Shown here: positions 1 through 8,544 of the stretch, one piece after another | Position numbering within the stretch: the stretch's first letter is position 1 | Layout of the letters: each line of letters begins with the position of its first letter | NCBI RefSeq assembly: GCF_024707545.1 | Contig: NZ_CP062229.1 | Span: 5,003,501 to 5,067,500 of the forward strand | Direction of reading: 5' to 3' | Length of the DNA stretch: 64,000 nucleotides | From: Mesorhizobium onobrychidis | GTDB lineage: Bacteria > Pseudomonadota > Alphaproteobacteria > Rhizobiales > Rhizobiaceae | The notes under the pieces: model-generated | The model's input: the letters and a program-made list of their open reading frames with translations, nothing else | The model's database searches: none | What the model was told of the DNA's origin: nothing | Made by a program: the position numbers and the translations under genes

Positions 1-64
1 GGGCGTTGAGCTCGCTGCCGCGCGGGCTGCGGACTTCGCGGATGTTATGTCGAGGATCGGTCAT
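1..64 (-). CDS. hutU: Urocanate hydratase, N-terminal fragment (runs off the window)
   Basis: Read on the minus strand from the ATG at 64, the 21 codons present give MTDPRHNIREVRSPRGSELN, which matches the start of rhizobial urocanases. HutU converts urocanate to imidazolone propionate, the second step of histidine breakdown. It lies 40 bases downstream of hutG in the same direction and would be the last gene visible in the hutI-hutH-hutG-hutU order. The rest of the protein, including its NAD-binding part, is outside the window. The call rests on this short N-terminus plus the hut context. Confidence 0.8.
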   Translation of the reverse strand, partial: MTDPRHNIREVRSPRGSELNA

Positions 65-104
65 GGCGTCACTGTCCCTTTCGAATGAGCTGTGCGACGG
101 AGCG

Positions 105-923
105 TCAGCGCCCGGCCCAGGCAATCGCGCTTTCCAGGATCCGCTTCAGCGTGGCGCGGATCGGCGCGGCGAATGCGGGGTCGTAAGGCACCGGCCAATT
201 GTCGGGCGTTCCCTTGCCCTCGGGCTCGCGCATATAGCCGCGGTTGGAGAGTTCCATCTGCAGCGCATGGACGCCGTTTTGGGGCTGGCCGAAATTGCGC
301 GTAATCCAGCCGCCCTTGAAGCGGCCGTTCACCACGTATGTCTCGCCGGTTCCGGCGAGGATCTCGTCAACCATCGCCTGCAAGGCCGGATCGGCGCTCT
401 TGCCGTCATTGGTGCCGAGATTGAACACCGGCAACGTGCCCTCGAACAGCCGCGGCAGCACCGAGCGGATCGAGTGGCAGTCATAGACAACGATCTTCTG
501 GTGCAGGGCGCGTAGCCTGTCGATCTCGGCCTGCAAAGCGGCATGGTAGGGCACAAAGTATTTTTCGCGGCGCTCGTCGACCTCCGACGGCCCCGGTTCT
601 TCCCCGGCACGATAGAGTGGATCGCCATCGAAGGTCTCGGTCGGGCAGAGCCCGGTCGTCGCCTGGCCGGGATAGAGCGAGGCGCCGGACGGGTCACGAT
701 TGACGTCGATGACGGTGCGCGAGATCGCCGTATGCACCACCGTCGCGCCGAGCTCCTCGGCAAAGTCATACAGCTTGTCGATCCACCAGTCGGCGTCGCG
801 GCGGCCGAGCCAGGGCGACATAAGCCGGTTTTCGAGACCGGCGAGATCGATACCGGTGTGCGGGATCGAGACCAGCAGGGGTGCCGTGCCGTGGGTGACG
901 GTGAGCCAGGAGGGCGCGTTCAT
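105..923 (-). CDS. hutG: N-formylglutamate deformylase
   Basis: A 272-residue protein of the N-formylglutamate amidohydrolase family. It hydrolyses N-formyl-L-glutamate to glutamate and formate in the cytoplasm, the last step of the five-step histidine route. Family features include the early SIPHTGID segment, SRTVIDVNRDPSG near residue 70 and the VVYDCHSIRS block near residue 145, where metal-binding acidic and histidine residues lie. HutF, which makes its substrate, is encoded across the divergent promoter at 4012, so the HutF plus HutG version of the pathway is complete. It is separated from hutH by 220 bases that hold a palindromic repeat, so it may be partly uncoupled from the upstream genes. 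Confidence 0.95.
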   Translation of the reverse strand: MNAPSWLTVTHGTAPLLVSIPHTGIDLAGLENRLMSPWLGRRDADWWIDKLYDFAEELGATVVHTAISRTVIDVNRDPSGASLYPGQATTGLCPTETFDGDPLYRAGEEPGPSEVDERREKYFVPYHAALQAEIDRLRALHQKIVVYDCHSIRSVLPRLFEGTLPVFNLGTNDGKSADPALQAMVDEILAGTGETYVVNGRFKGGWITRNFGQPQNGVHALQMELSNRGYMREPEGKGTPDNWPVPYDPAFAAPIRATLKRILESAIAWAGR

Positions 924-951
924 GAATGGTCCCCCTGCGCCGGCGCTTTAC

Positions 952-1113
952 GGCGCCCCCCTCTGCCCTGCCGGGCATCTCCCCCTCTTGGGGGGAGATC
1001 GGATGTCACGCCGGCCTTCGCCAATCTGCCATGTCGCAGGATTGAGTGCGGCGCCAAAGCTGCCAATCTCCCCCCTCGAGGGGGAGATGTCCGGCAGGAC
1101 AGAGGGGGGCGCC
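952..1113. repeat. Palindromic mosaic intergenic repeat inside the hut operon
   Basis: The outer arms are inverted copies of each other: GGCGCCCCCCTCTG followed by CCTGCCGGGCATCTCCCCC on the left, and the matching complement with a few mismatches ending at GGCGCC on the right. Each arm also contains its own small GA-rich hairpin. The same unit recurs at 63648-63835. This looks like a rhizobial intergenic mosaic element (RIME-like); the family name is from memory. It lies between hutH and hutG and could form a long hairpin in the hut mRNA. Confidence 0.75.
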
Positions 1114-1143
1114 AAGAAACGAGACCTGTCATGGCGCGCATCC

Positions 1144-2679
1144 TCACGACGCAATTCCCGGCAGTGCCACCGCGCCCGCTGCCTTCACGGCAGCGCCATT
1201 GCGCACCATGGCGATGGCCTTTTCCATGTCGGGGTGGAAATGCCGGTCATTGTCGAGATGCGGCACTTCGGCTCTAACCAGCCTGCGCACCGCTTCGAGC
1301 GCCGCACTCGACGCCAGCGGCGCATGGAAGTCGCAGCCTTGTGCGGCGGCCAGCAATTCGATGCCGATGACGGCCGTCGCATTCTCGATCATGCCGATCA
1401 GCCGGCGCGCGCCGTGTGCCGCCATCGAGACGTGGTCTTCCTGATTGGCCGAGGTCGGGATCGAATCGACGCTGGCCGGATAGGCCTTCTGCTTGTTTTC
1501 CGAGACGAGTGCTGCCGCCGTCACTTGCGGGATCATGAAGCCTGAATTCAGCCCGGGCTTCGGCGTCAGGAAGGCCGGCATGCCGGACAGCGCCGGGTCG
1601 ACCAGCATGGCGATGCGCCGCTCCGACAGCGAGCCGATCTCGCAGACGGCGAGTGCGATCATGTCAGCGGCGAAGGCCACCGGCTCGGCATGGAAATTGC
1701 CGCCGGAAAGCGCGGTGTCGTCCTCGGCGAAGATCAGCGGATTGTCGGTGACGCCGTTGGCCTCGGTGCCCAGCGTGTCGGCGGCCTGGCGCAGCACGCT
1801 GAGCGCCGCGCCCATCACCTGCGGCTGGCAGCGCAGGCAGTACGGATCCTGCACGCGCTCGTCGCCGACCCGGTGCGATTCACGGATGGCGCTGCCGGCC
1901 ATCAGGTTGCGCAGCGCCTCGGCCGCCTCGATCTGGCCAGGATGCTTCCTGAGCAGATGGATGCGCGGATCGAAGGGGGCGTCGGAACCCTTGGCGGCAT
2001 CGGTCGAAAGCGCGCCGGCGACGAGCGCCGACTGGTAGAGCACTTCGGCGTCGAACAGGGCGGCCAACGCGTAGGCGGTCGAGAACTGCGTGCCGTTAAG
2101 CAGCGCCAACCCTTCCTTGGCGCCAAGCGTGACCGGCTCCAGCCCGTGCGAAACAAAGGCGACCTTGGCAGGGAACCGGCCATGCGGGGTAAAACATTCG
2201 CCGACGCCGATCATTACCGCCGTCATATGCGACAGCGGAGCAAGGTCGCCGGAGGCGCCAACCGAGCCTTGCGCCGGCACCACCGGAATGACGTCATTGG
2301 CCAGCATCGCTTCCAGCAATTCGATCGTCTGCGGCCGCACGCCGGAAGCGCCCTGCGCCAGGCTGGCCAGCTTCAGCGCCATCATCAGCCGGGTGATCGC
2401 AACCGGCATCGGCTCGCCGACGCCGGCAGCATGCGACAGCACGATGTTGCGTTGAAGGGTCTCGAGGTCGGCGGCGGGGATGCGGACGCTGGCCAATTTG
2501 CCGAAGCCGGTGTTGATGCCATAGACCGGCTCACCCCGGGCGACGATCCGTGCAACCGCCTCGGCGCTGGCCTTGATTTTTGGCCGGCAGGCAGCGTCCA
2601 GCTTCGGCACCGCGCCACGATAAATTTCGCGCCAGTCGGCCAGTGTTGTGTTACCCGGCTTGAGTTTGAGTTCGCTCAT
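1144..2679 (-). CDS. hutH: Histidine ammonia-lyase
   Basis: A 511-residue protein, the usual length for the family. It deaminates L-histidine to urocanate, the first step of the hut pathway. The MIO cofactor arises from the Ala-Ser-Gly tripeptide at residues 142-144 inside [14 protein letters not shown]. The early YGINTGFG motif (residues 53-60) and a later [24 protein letters not shown] segment are also typical. Its ATG overlaps the stop of hutI by four bases (ATGA), which implies translational coupling. The start is fixed by this overlap. No missing catalytic residue was seen. Confidence 0.97.
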   Translation of the reverse strand: MSELKLKPGNTTLADWREIYRGAVPKLDAACRPKIKASAEAVARIVARGEPVYGINTGFGKLASVRIPAADLETLQRNIVLSHAAGVGEPMPVAITRLMMALKLASLAQGASGVRPQTIELLEAMLANDVIPVVPAQGSVGASGDLAPLSHMTAVMIGVGECFTPHGRFPAKVAFVSHGLEPVTLGAKEGLALLNGTQFSTAYALAALFDAEVLYQSALVAGALSTDAAKGSDAPFDPRIHLLRKHPGQIEAAEALRNLMAGSAIRESHRVGDERVQDPYCLRCQPQVMGAALSVLRQAADTLGTEANGVTDNPLIFAEDDTALSGGNFHAEPVAFAADMIALAVCEIGSLSERRIAMLVDPALSGMPAFLTPKPGLNSGFMIPQVTAAALVSENKQKAYPASVDSIPTSANQEDHVSMAAHGARRLIGMIENATAVIGIELLAAAQGCDFHAPLASSAALEAVRRLVRAEVPHLDNDRHFHPDMEKAIAMVRNGAAVKAAGAVALPGIAS

Positions 2680-3911
2680 CGTCCTCTCCAGATGCGGGCA
2701 TGCAGCGGGTTAAAGCCCATGCGGTAGACGAGCTCGGCCGGGCGCTCGATGTCCCAGATCGCCATGTCGGCTGATTTTCCAGCCTCCAACGTGCCGGTTT
2801 TTCCGAGCAGTCCGAGCGCGCGTGCGGCCTCGCGGGTGACACCGGCAAGGCATTCCTCCACGGTCAAGCCAAACAAAGTCGCCGCCATGTTCATGGTCAG
2901 CAGTAGCGAGGTCAGCGGCGAAGTGCCGGGATTGCAGTCGGTGGCGACCGCCATTCTGACGCCGTGCTGGCGAAACAGGCCGATCGGCGGCTTCTTGGTC
3001 TCGCGGATGAAATAATAGGCGCCAGGCAGGATCGTCGCCACGGTTCCTGCCTTCGCCATCGCCGCCGCACCCGCTTCGTCAGTGTATTCGAGATGGTCTG
3101 CCGATAGCGCGCCATAGCGTGCGGCGAGTTCCGCGCCATGCAGATTGGACAGCTGGTCGGCATGGAGCTTGACCGGCAGGCCTGCTGCTTTCGCCGCGTC
3201 GAACACGCGAGAAATCTGCTCGGGTGAAAAGGCGATGCCTTCGCAAAACCCGTCGACGGCATCGGCCAGGCCCTCGGCAGCGACGGCCGGCAAAATCTCT
3301 TTTGCGACCAGGTCGATAAAAGCGTCCTTGTCGCCTTTCGCCTCGGGCGGCAGCGCGTGGGCGCCGAGGAAGCTCGTCCTTACTGTTATTGGACGGTTTT
3401 CGCCCAGGAGCCGCGCGGCGCGCAGCGATTTCTTCTCGTTTTCGATGTCGAGCCCATAGCCCGACTTGATCTCGATGGTGGTGAGGCCTTCAGCGATCAG
3501 CGCATCGAGGCGCGGCAGCGACTGCGCAACCAGTTCGTGCTCGCTGGCAGCGCGCAGCGCCTTGACCGACGAGACGATGCCGCCGCCGGCCTTGGTGACC
3601 TCTTCATAGGTGGCGCCGGCCAGCCGCATCTCGAATTCGTTGGCACGATTGCCGGCATGGACCAGATGGGTGTGGCAGTCGATCAGGCCTGGCGTGATCC
3701 AGCGGCCCTTGCAATCGACAATCTCCGCGTCTTGCAAAAGTGCTGCCGTCATGTCGGCTTCCGGGCCGGCATAGACGATCACGCCATCGCGTGCGGCGAT
3801 CGCACCGTGTTCAACGATGCCAAGTCCGGCAGCGCTTTCGGCCATGGTCGCCAGGCGCGCATTGCGCCAGAGGCGAACCTCCCCTGCCCGGCTTTTGCTC
3901 TCTCCAGCCAT
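2676..3911 (-). CDS. hutI: Imidazolonepropionase
   Basis: A 411-residue metal-dependent amidohydrolase that opens imidazolone propionate to formiminoglutamate, the third hut step. The metal motif HTHLVHAG is in [15 protein letters not shown] near residue 80. Further conserved blocks are [17 protein letters not shown] and [10 protein letters not shown]. It is the first gene of the leftward hut transcript. Its start is 28 bases from a perfect palindrome at 3940-3953 that is probably the HutC operator. hutH overlaps its end. Confidence 0.96.
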   Translation of the reverse strand: MAGESKSRAGEVRLWRNARLATMAESAAGLGIVEHGAIAARDGVIVYAGPEADMTAALLQDAEIVDCKGRWITPGLIDCHTHLVHAGNRANEFEMRLAGATYEEVTKAGGGIVSSVKALRAASEHELVAQSLPRLDALIAEGLTTIEIKSGYGLDIENEKKSLRAARLLGENRPITVRTSFLGAHALPPEAKGDKDAFIDLVAKEILPAVAAEGLADAVDGFCEGIAFSPEQISRVFDAAKAAGLPVKLHADQLSNLHGAELAARYGALSADHLEYTDEAGAAAMAKAGTVATILPGAYYFIRETKKPPIGLFRQHGVRMAVATDCNPGTSPLTSLLLTMNMAATLFGLTVEECLAGVTREAARALGLLGKTGTLEAGKSADMAIWDIERPAELVYRMGFNPLHARIWRGR

Positions 3912-3939
3912 TATCTTTTCCGTTTCAATCGGCGGCGAT

Positions 3940-3953
3940 TATGTATATACATA
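3940..3953. promoter_or_regulatory. HutC-type operator in the hutI/hutF divergent promoter
   Basis: TATGTATATACATA is a perfect 14-base palindrome centred between the divergent hutI and hutF genes. HutC repressors of the GntR family bind TGTATATACA-type palindromes, and hutC itself is the second gene of the rightward transcript. The expected logic is repression of both transcripts and relief by urocanate. The match is seen directly; the regulator assignment is an inference. Confidence 0.7.
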
Positions 3954-4011
3954 TTGAAATACACTGCAAGTGATATCATTGCACGGGACACAGGGAATCG
4001 GAGAGAAAAAC

Positions 4012-5364
4012 GTGACGGCGATCTTTGCGGAACAGGCGCTTCTGCCCGACGGCTGGCATTCCAATGCCCGGATCGTCGTCGGTGATGGCCGCATCGCCAC
4101 GGTCGAGCCGAACACTGCATCCCAGCCCGGCGACGAACGCCATGCCATCCTCCTGCCAGGCATGCCGAACCTGCACAGCCACGCCTTCCAGCGCGGCATG
4201 GCCGGCCTTGCCGAGCTGCGCGGCCCTTCCGCCGACAGTTTCTGGAGCTGGCGCGAGGTGATGTACCGCTTCGCGCTGTCGATGACGCCGGACCAGGTCG
4301 AGGCGGTTGCCGCGCAGCTCTATGTCGAGATGCTGGAGGCTGGGTTCTCACGCGTCGGCGAGTTTCACTATCTGCATCACGACCGCGACGGCCAGCCCTA
4401 CGCCAACATCGCCGAAATGGCCGAACGCATCACTGCCGCGGCTGCCGACACCGGCATTGGGCTGACGCTGCTGCCGGTCTTCTATGCGCATTCCTCTTTC
4501 GGCGGCGCTGTGCCGAACGAAGGCCAGCGGCGATTCATCAACGATGTGAATCGGTTCTCGCGGCTTGTTGAGAAATGCCGCGAAGCCGTTCGGACCTTGA
4601 ATCACTCTGTCCTCGGCATCGCGCCGCACAGTCTGCGCGCCGTGACACCGGAGGAATTGGAAAACATCGCGGCAATGGTGCCGGGCGGACCGATCCACAT
4701 CCATATCGCCGAGCAAGTGAAGGAGGTCGAGGACTGCCTTGCCTGGTCCGGAGCGCGACCGGTCGAATGGCTGCTCGCCAATGCCAAGGTCGATAGGCGC
4801 TGGTGCCTGATCCACGCCACCCACATGACCGAGACCGAGACCGCGGCCATGGCGAAAAGCGGAGCAATCGCCGGCCTCTGCCCAATCACCGAGGCCAATC
4901 TCGGCGACGGCACCTTTGCCGCACCTTTGTTCAAACAACATGGCGGCCGCTTCGGCGTCGGCTCCGATTCCAACGTGCTGATCGGCCTGCCGGACGAATT
5001 GCGGCAGCTCGAATATTCGCAGCGCCTCGCCCACCGCGCCCGCAACGTGCTGGCGGTGGCGGGCGGTTCGACCGGCCGCGCGCTGTTCGATGCAGCGCTC
5101 GACGGCGGCAGTGCGGCGCTTGGCGCTGGTCCCTCGCGGATCGCCGCCGGCGCCTCAGCCGATTTCGTCTCACTGGAAGGCAATTCCCCTTCGCTGGCCG
5201 GCAAGACGGGCGATGCGGTGCTCGACGCCTGGATCTTCGCCAACGGCACCAATATCGATTGCGTCTGGGTGCATGGCAAGAAGCTGGTCAGCGGCGGCAG
5301 GCATGCAAGGCGCGATGCCATTGCCGAGCGTTTTCGCAAGGCGATGACGGCGCTTTCGGGATGA
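4012..5364 (+). CDS. hutF: Formimidoylglutamate deiminase
   Basis: An amidohydrolase of about 450 residues that converts N-formimino-L-glutamate to N-formylglutamate and ammonia, feeding HutG. The zinc motif HSH is in LPGMPNLHSHAFQRGMAGL. Other family blocks are SPHSLRAV (here APHSLRAV), HIHIAEQ, HATHM and GVGSDSN. I chose the GTG at 4012, giving MTAIFAEQALLPDGW, because a purine-rich ribosome site lies just before it and homologues begin this way. An in-frame ATG at 3970 would add 14 residues close to the operator. It overlaps hutC by four bases. Confidence 0.93.
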   Translation: MTAIFAEQALLPDGWHSNARIVVGDGRIATVEPNTASQPGDERHAILLPGMPNLHSHAFQRGMAGLAELRGPSADSFWSWREVMYRFALSMTPDQVEAVAAQLYVEMLEAGFSRVGEFHYLHHDRDGQPYANIAEMAERITAAAADTGIGLTLLPVFYAHSSFGGAVPNEGQRRFINDVNRFSRLVEKCREAVRTLNHSVLGIAPHSLRAVTPEELENIAAMVPGGPIHIHIAEQVKEVEDCLAWSGARPVEWLLANAKVDRRWCLIHATHMTETETAAMAKSGAIAGLCPITEANLGDGTFAAPLFKQHGGRFGVGSDSNVLIGLPDELRQLEYSQRLAHRARNVLAVAGGSTGRALFDAALDGGSAALGAGPSRIAAGASADFVSLEGNSPSLAGKTGDAVLDAWIFANGTNIDCVWVHGKKLVSGGRHARRDAIAERFRKAMTALSG

Positions 5365-6107
5365 GCATGACTGAGGCATTGGATGTGGACCTCGGCGAAT
5401 CTCTCTCGCTGCATCAGCGCATCCTGTCCGACATCAGCGAGCGGATCCTGTCCGGCGCCTGGGCGCCTGGCCACCGCATCCCGATCGAGCACGAACTGAC
5501 GGCCGAGTACAAATGTTCACGCATGACGGTGAACAAGGCGCTGTCGCAGCTTGCCAAAGCCGGGCTGATCGAGCGCCGCCGCCGCTCCGGCAGCTTTGTC
5601 CGGCGGCCGCAGTCGCAAGCCGCGGTGCTGGAAATCCACGACATCAGGATCGAGGTCGAGGCGCTCGGCCTGCTCTATCGCTACGAGCGTGTGGCGCGCC
5701 ACAAAAGGCGCAGCAGCGCCGAGGATCGCACCTTGCTGGAACTCGACTCCAACGGACCGGTGCTGGCGCTGGAATGCCGGCATTTCGCCGGCAAGCGGCC
5801 GTTCGCCCACGAACGGCGGCTGATCAACCTGGCCGCCGTGGCCGAGGCCGCCAACGAGGAATTTCTTGCCATCGCGCCTGGGCCGTGGCTGATCGCCCGC
5901 GTGCCGTGGAGTGCCGCCGAGCACCGCATCCGCGCTGTTGCCGCCGACAGACACATTGCGGCCGCACTCGATATCGAGGCCGGGGCCCCCTGCCTGGTTG
6001 TCGAGCGGCGGACATGGAGCGCCGAGCACCCCGTCACCCATGTCCGTTTCACCTATGCGGCCGAGAGCCACACGCTGGTCGCGCGGTTCACCCCGTCGCA
6101 GGGGTAA
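5361..6107 (+). CDS. hutC: Histidine utilisation repressor, GntR/HutC family
   Basis: A 248-residue regulator. Residues 15-80 form a GntR winged helix (LHQRILSDISERILSG, then SRMTVNKALSQLAKAGLIERRR). The C-terminal UTRA ligand domain follows, ending in THVRFTYAAESHTLVARF. HutC proteins bind the hut promoter and release it when urocanate accumulates. The start ATG overlaps the hutF stop (ATGA), so repressor and HutF are made together and the circuit is self-limiting. A 22-base perfect palindrome begins in its stop codon. Confidence 0.92.
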   Translation: MSMTEALDVDLGESLSLHQRILSDISERILSGAWAPGHRIPIEHELTAEYKCSRMTVNKALSQLAKAGLIERRRRSGSFVRRPQSQAAVLEIHDIRIEVEALGLLYRYERVARHKRRSSAEDRTLLELDSNGPVLALECRHFAGKRPFAHERRLINLAAVAEAANEEFLAIAPGPWLIARVPWSAAEHRIRAVAADRHIAAALDIEAGAPCLVVERRTWSAEHPVTHVRFTYAAESHTLVARFTPSQG

Positions 6108-6266
6108 CCCTCCCCTCGAGGGGAGGGTCGCGGAGGAAATGCCGCATGGCGGAATTTTGTGACGCGGGGTGGGGTCGGTGCAACCTCGCCGACCCCACCC
6201 CGTCTCGCAATCTCCACTTCGCTCCGACTACTCGCCGATCCTCCCTTCAAGGGGGAGGGTTAAGAG
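6107..6266. repeat. Composite palindromic element after hutC
   Basis: A perfect 22-base GC-rich palindrome occupies 6107-6128 and overlaps the last base of the hutC stop codon. A second hairpin has perfect 14-base arms at 6165-6178 and 6189-6202. A partial copy of the first palindrome closes the element near 6240-6266. It fills the space between the convergent hutC and ridA-like genes and probably ends transcription from both sides. It resembles the element at 54148-54285. Confidence 0.7.
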
Positions 6267-6273
6267 CCGCATC

Positions 6274-6618
6274 TCAGATGGCAGCGGTAACGATGATCTC
6301 GACCAGATATTCCGGTCCGGCAAGCTTGGCTTCGCCGGTGGCGCGGGCCGGGGTATGGCCCTGCGGCACCCACTTGTCCCACTCCGCGTTCATCTCGGCG
6401 AACGTGCTCATGTCGGCCAGCCAGATGATCGCCTGCAGGATCTTGGTCTTGTCGGTGCCGGCCTTGGCCAGCAATTCGTCGATGGCCGCCAGAATGTCTC
6501 TTGTCTGGGCGCCGACGTTTCCGCCCGGCTCGCCGACCTGACCGGCCAGATAGACGGTATTGCCGTGGATGACGATCTGGCTCATGCGCGGGCCAACATC
6601 GATGCGACGAATGCTCAT
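6274..6618 (-). CDS. RidA/YjgF/Rid family protein
   Basis: A 114-residue single-domain protein of the Rid family, enzymes that hydrolyse reactive enamine/imine intermediates from PLP enzymes or act on related amino-acid derivatives. The family pattern is clear: VIHGNTVYLAGQVGEP, TRDILAAIDELLAKAGTDKTKILQAIIWL and the C-terminal PEYLVEIIVTAAI. The arginine normally used to bind the substrate carboxylate lies in the GHTPARAT segment. It stands alone between the hut genes and the divergent metal transporter. Its exact subfamily cannot be fixed here. Confidence 0.9.
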   Translation of the reverse strand: MSIRRIDVGPRMSQIVIHGNTVYLAGQVGEPGGNVGAQTRDILAAIDELLAKAGTDKTKILQAIIWLADMSTFAEMNAEWDKWVPQGHTPARATGEAKLAGPEYLVEIIVTAAI

Positions 6619-6779
6619 GGGACGTTTCCTTCCTTTGTCGGTTGCGCCTCTTTAGAGTCGCCGTCCGCCGGGGGCAAGGTCGCCTGAGTGAATCCTCTTG
6701 AGCCAGCAGGGCATGGGCCAAATAGGGTACGGCAAATCACGCCGGTCGCCGCAATTCCGCCCGATTGACTTGTTGACTA

Positions 6780-6791
6780 ATGTAATAACAT
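6780..6791. promoter_or_regulatory. Zur-like operator upstream of the metal ABC transporter
   Basis: ATGTAATAACAT has palindromic ATGT/ACAT ends around an AT-rich core and sits about 50 bases before the ATG of the transporter ATPase. Zur boxes of alphaproteobacteria have a similar AT-rich dyad. This is the main promoter-level hint that the transporter responds to zinc. It is a weak, pattern-only call. Confidence 0.4.
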
Positions 6792-6840
6792 CACATATCC
6801 AATCGCCGCCGCCGTACCAGTCGTGCCCCCGGATCGTCAC

Positions 6841-7647
6841 ATGACCAAAACCTGCCTGACCTTCAGCGACCTGACGCTGGGCTACAACAGCCATCCGGCA
6901 ATCCATCATCTCGACGGCACGATCCACCGGGGATCGCTGACCGCCGTCGTCGGCGCCAACGGCTCGGGCAAGTCGACCCTGATGAAGGGTATCGTCGGCG
7001 TGTTGAAGCCGATGGCCGGAACGGTTGTCCGGGCGCCCGGCGTGCGCGCCGCCTATCTGCCGCAACAGTCGGAGCTCGACCGCTCCTTTCCGGCCAGGGT
7101 CGTCGATCTGGTTTCGCTCGGGCTATGGCCACGGCGCGGGCTGCTCGGCCGCTACACCAGGGAAGATCGCGATTCGGTCAGCCAGGCGCTGATGGCCGTC
7201 GGCCTCGGCGGCTTCGAGAAGCGCCCGATCGACACGCTGTCGGGCGGCCAGCTGCAGCGTACGCTGTTTGCCCGCGTGCTGCTGCAGGATGCCGATCTCA
7301 TCCTGCTTGACGAGCCGTTCAACGCCGTCGACACCAAGACCGTCGGCGACCTGATCGCACTTATCAAGCGCTGGCATGGCGAGGAGCGCACCATCATGGT
7401 GGTCGTTCACGACCTGGATCTGGTGCGCCAGAATTTCCCCGAAACGCTGCTGCTGGCGCGCCAGCCGATCGCCTGGGGCGAGACAAAGGAAACGCTGCGG
7501 CCGGAAAACCTGTTGCGCGCGCGCCGCTTCCACGAAGCCTGGGAGGAGAACGCGCCCTGGTGCGAGCCCGACGACCACAAGCATGGTGGTCACGCTCACG
7601 ACCATGGGCACGACCATCATCACGGCTCCGGGCCGCGGGCAGCATGA
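6841..7647 (+). CDS. Zinc-type ABC transporter ATP-binding protein (ZnuC/AztA type)
   Basis: A 268-residue ABC ATPase that powers import of a divalent metal, probably Zn2+. Walker A is GANGSGKST, the signature is LSGGQLQR, Walker B is DLILLDEPF and the switch histidine is in VVVHDLD. The C-terminus carries a histidine/aspartate-rich tail (HKHGGHAHDHGHDHHHG), unusual for an ATPase and a likely metal-binding stretch. I chose the ATG at 6841; a GTG at 6823 is possible. Its stop overlaps the start of the permease gene. The order ATPase-permease-binding protein fits AztABC-like zinc systems as well as ZnuCBA, so I give no symbol. Confidence 0.88.
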   Translation: MTKTCLTFSDLTLGYNSHPAIHHLDGTIHRGSLTAVVGANGSGKSTLMKGIVGVLKPMAGTVVRAPGVRAAYLPQQSELDRSFPARVVDLVSLGLWPRRGLLGRYTREDRDSVSQALMAVGLGGFEKRPIDTLSGGQLQRTLFARVLLQDADLILLDEPFNAVDTKTVGDLIALIKRWHGEERTIMVVVHDLDLVRQNFPETLLLARQPIAWGETKETLRPENLLRARRFHEAWEENAPWCEPDDHKHGGHAHDHGHDHHHGSGPRAA

Positions 7648-8522
7648 TGGAAACGCTCTACGGTCTTCTCATCGCTCCGTTCGCCGATTTCGCCTTCATG
7701 CAACGGGCGCTTGCCGGGTCGCTGATGCTGTCGCTGGGCGCCTGCCCCGTCGGCGTCTTCCTGATGCTGCGGCGCATGAGCCTTTCCGGCGACGCGATGG
7801 CCCACGCCATCCTGCCGGGTGCTGCCGCCGGTTTCCTGTTCTATGGGCTGGAGATCCTGCCGATGACCATCGGCGGGTTGATTGCCGGCATCATCGTGGC
7901 GCTTGGCGCCGGTGCCGTCTCGCGCTTCACCATCCAGCGCGAGGACGCCTCGATGGCGGCCTTCTACCTGATTTCGCTGGCCATCGGTGTGCTGATGGTA
8001 TCGATCCGCGGCTCCAGCGTCGATCTTATGCATGTGCTGTTCGGCACCGTGCTGGCACTCAACAATGAAGCGCTGACGCTGATCGGCGGCATCGTGCTGG
8101 TCACGCTGGTCAGCCTCGCCATCTTCTGGCGGGCGCTGGTCGCCGAATGTCTCGACCCGCTGTTCCTGCGTTCGGTCAGCCGGCTGGGCAGCCCGGTGCA
8201 TTTCATCTTCCTCGGCCTCGTCGTGCTCAACCTTGTCGGCGGCTTCCAGGCGCTCGGCACGCTGCTATCCGTCGGGCTGATGATGCTGCCTGCGGCCGCC
8301 GCCCGCTTCTGGACCATGCGCGTCGAGCCGATGTGCGTGCTGGCGGTGCTGATCGGCTTTGCCTCCTGCATCGCCGGGCTGCTGTTGTCCTACCACGTGT
8401 CGCTGCCTTCCGGCCCGGCGATCATCCTGTCTGCGGGCGTCGTCTATTTTGCCTCGATCCTGTTCGGCACGCGCGGCATCCTGCGCGCCCGTATTATCCA
8501 TCACCGCCACAGAACCGCCTGA
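7644..8522 (+). CDS. Metal ABC transporter permease (ZnuB/AztB type)
   Basis: A 292-residue integral membrane protein of the ABC-3 permease family. Hydrophobic segments run along its whole length, with the family blocks LSLGACPVGVFLMLRRMSLSGDAMAHAILPG early on and GTLLSVGLMMLPAAAARF later. It forms the channel for the metal delivered by the downstream binding protein. The ATG at 7644 overlaps the ATPase stop (ATGA), and a second ATG follows at once. The gene order places it in a three-gene operon. Confidence 0.9.
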   Translation: MMETLYGLLIAPFADFAFMQRALAGSLMLSLGACPVGVFLMLRRMSLSGDAMAHAILPGAAAGFLFYGLEILPMTIGGLIAGIIVALGAGAVSRFTIQREDASMAAFYLISLAIGVLMVSIRGSSVDLMHVLFGTVLALNNEALTLIGGIVLVTLVSLAIFWRALVAECLDPLFLRSVSRLGSPVHFIFLGLVVLNLVGGFQALGTLLSVGLMMLPAAAARFWTMRVEPMCVLAVLIGFASCIAGLLLSYHVSLPSGPAIILSAGVVYFASILFGTRGILRARIIHHRHRTA

Positions 8523-8544
8523 TCCCAACAGAGGTGACCTTTCC

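Noticed and set aside
7590..7646. His-rich coding stretch as a separate small gene
   Set aside because: It is in frame with the ABC ATPase and ends at the stop that overlaps the permease start, so it is the C-terminal tail of that protein.
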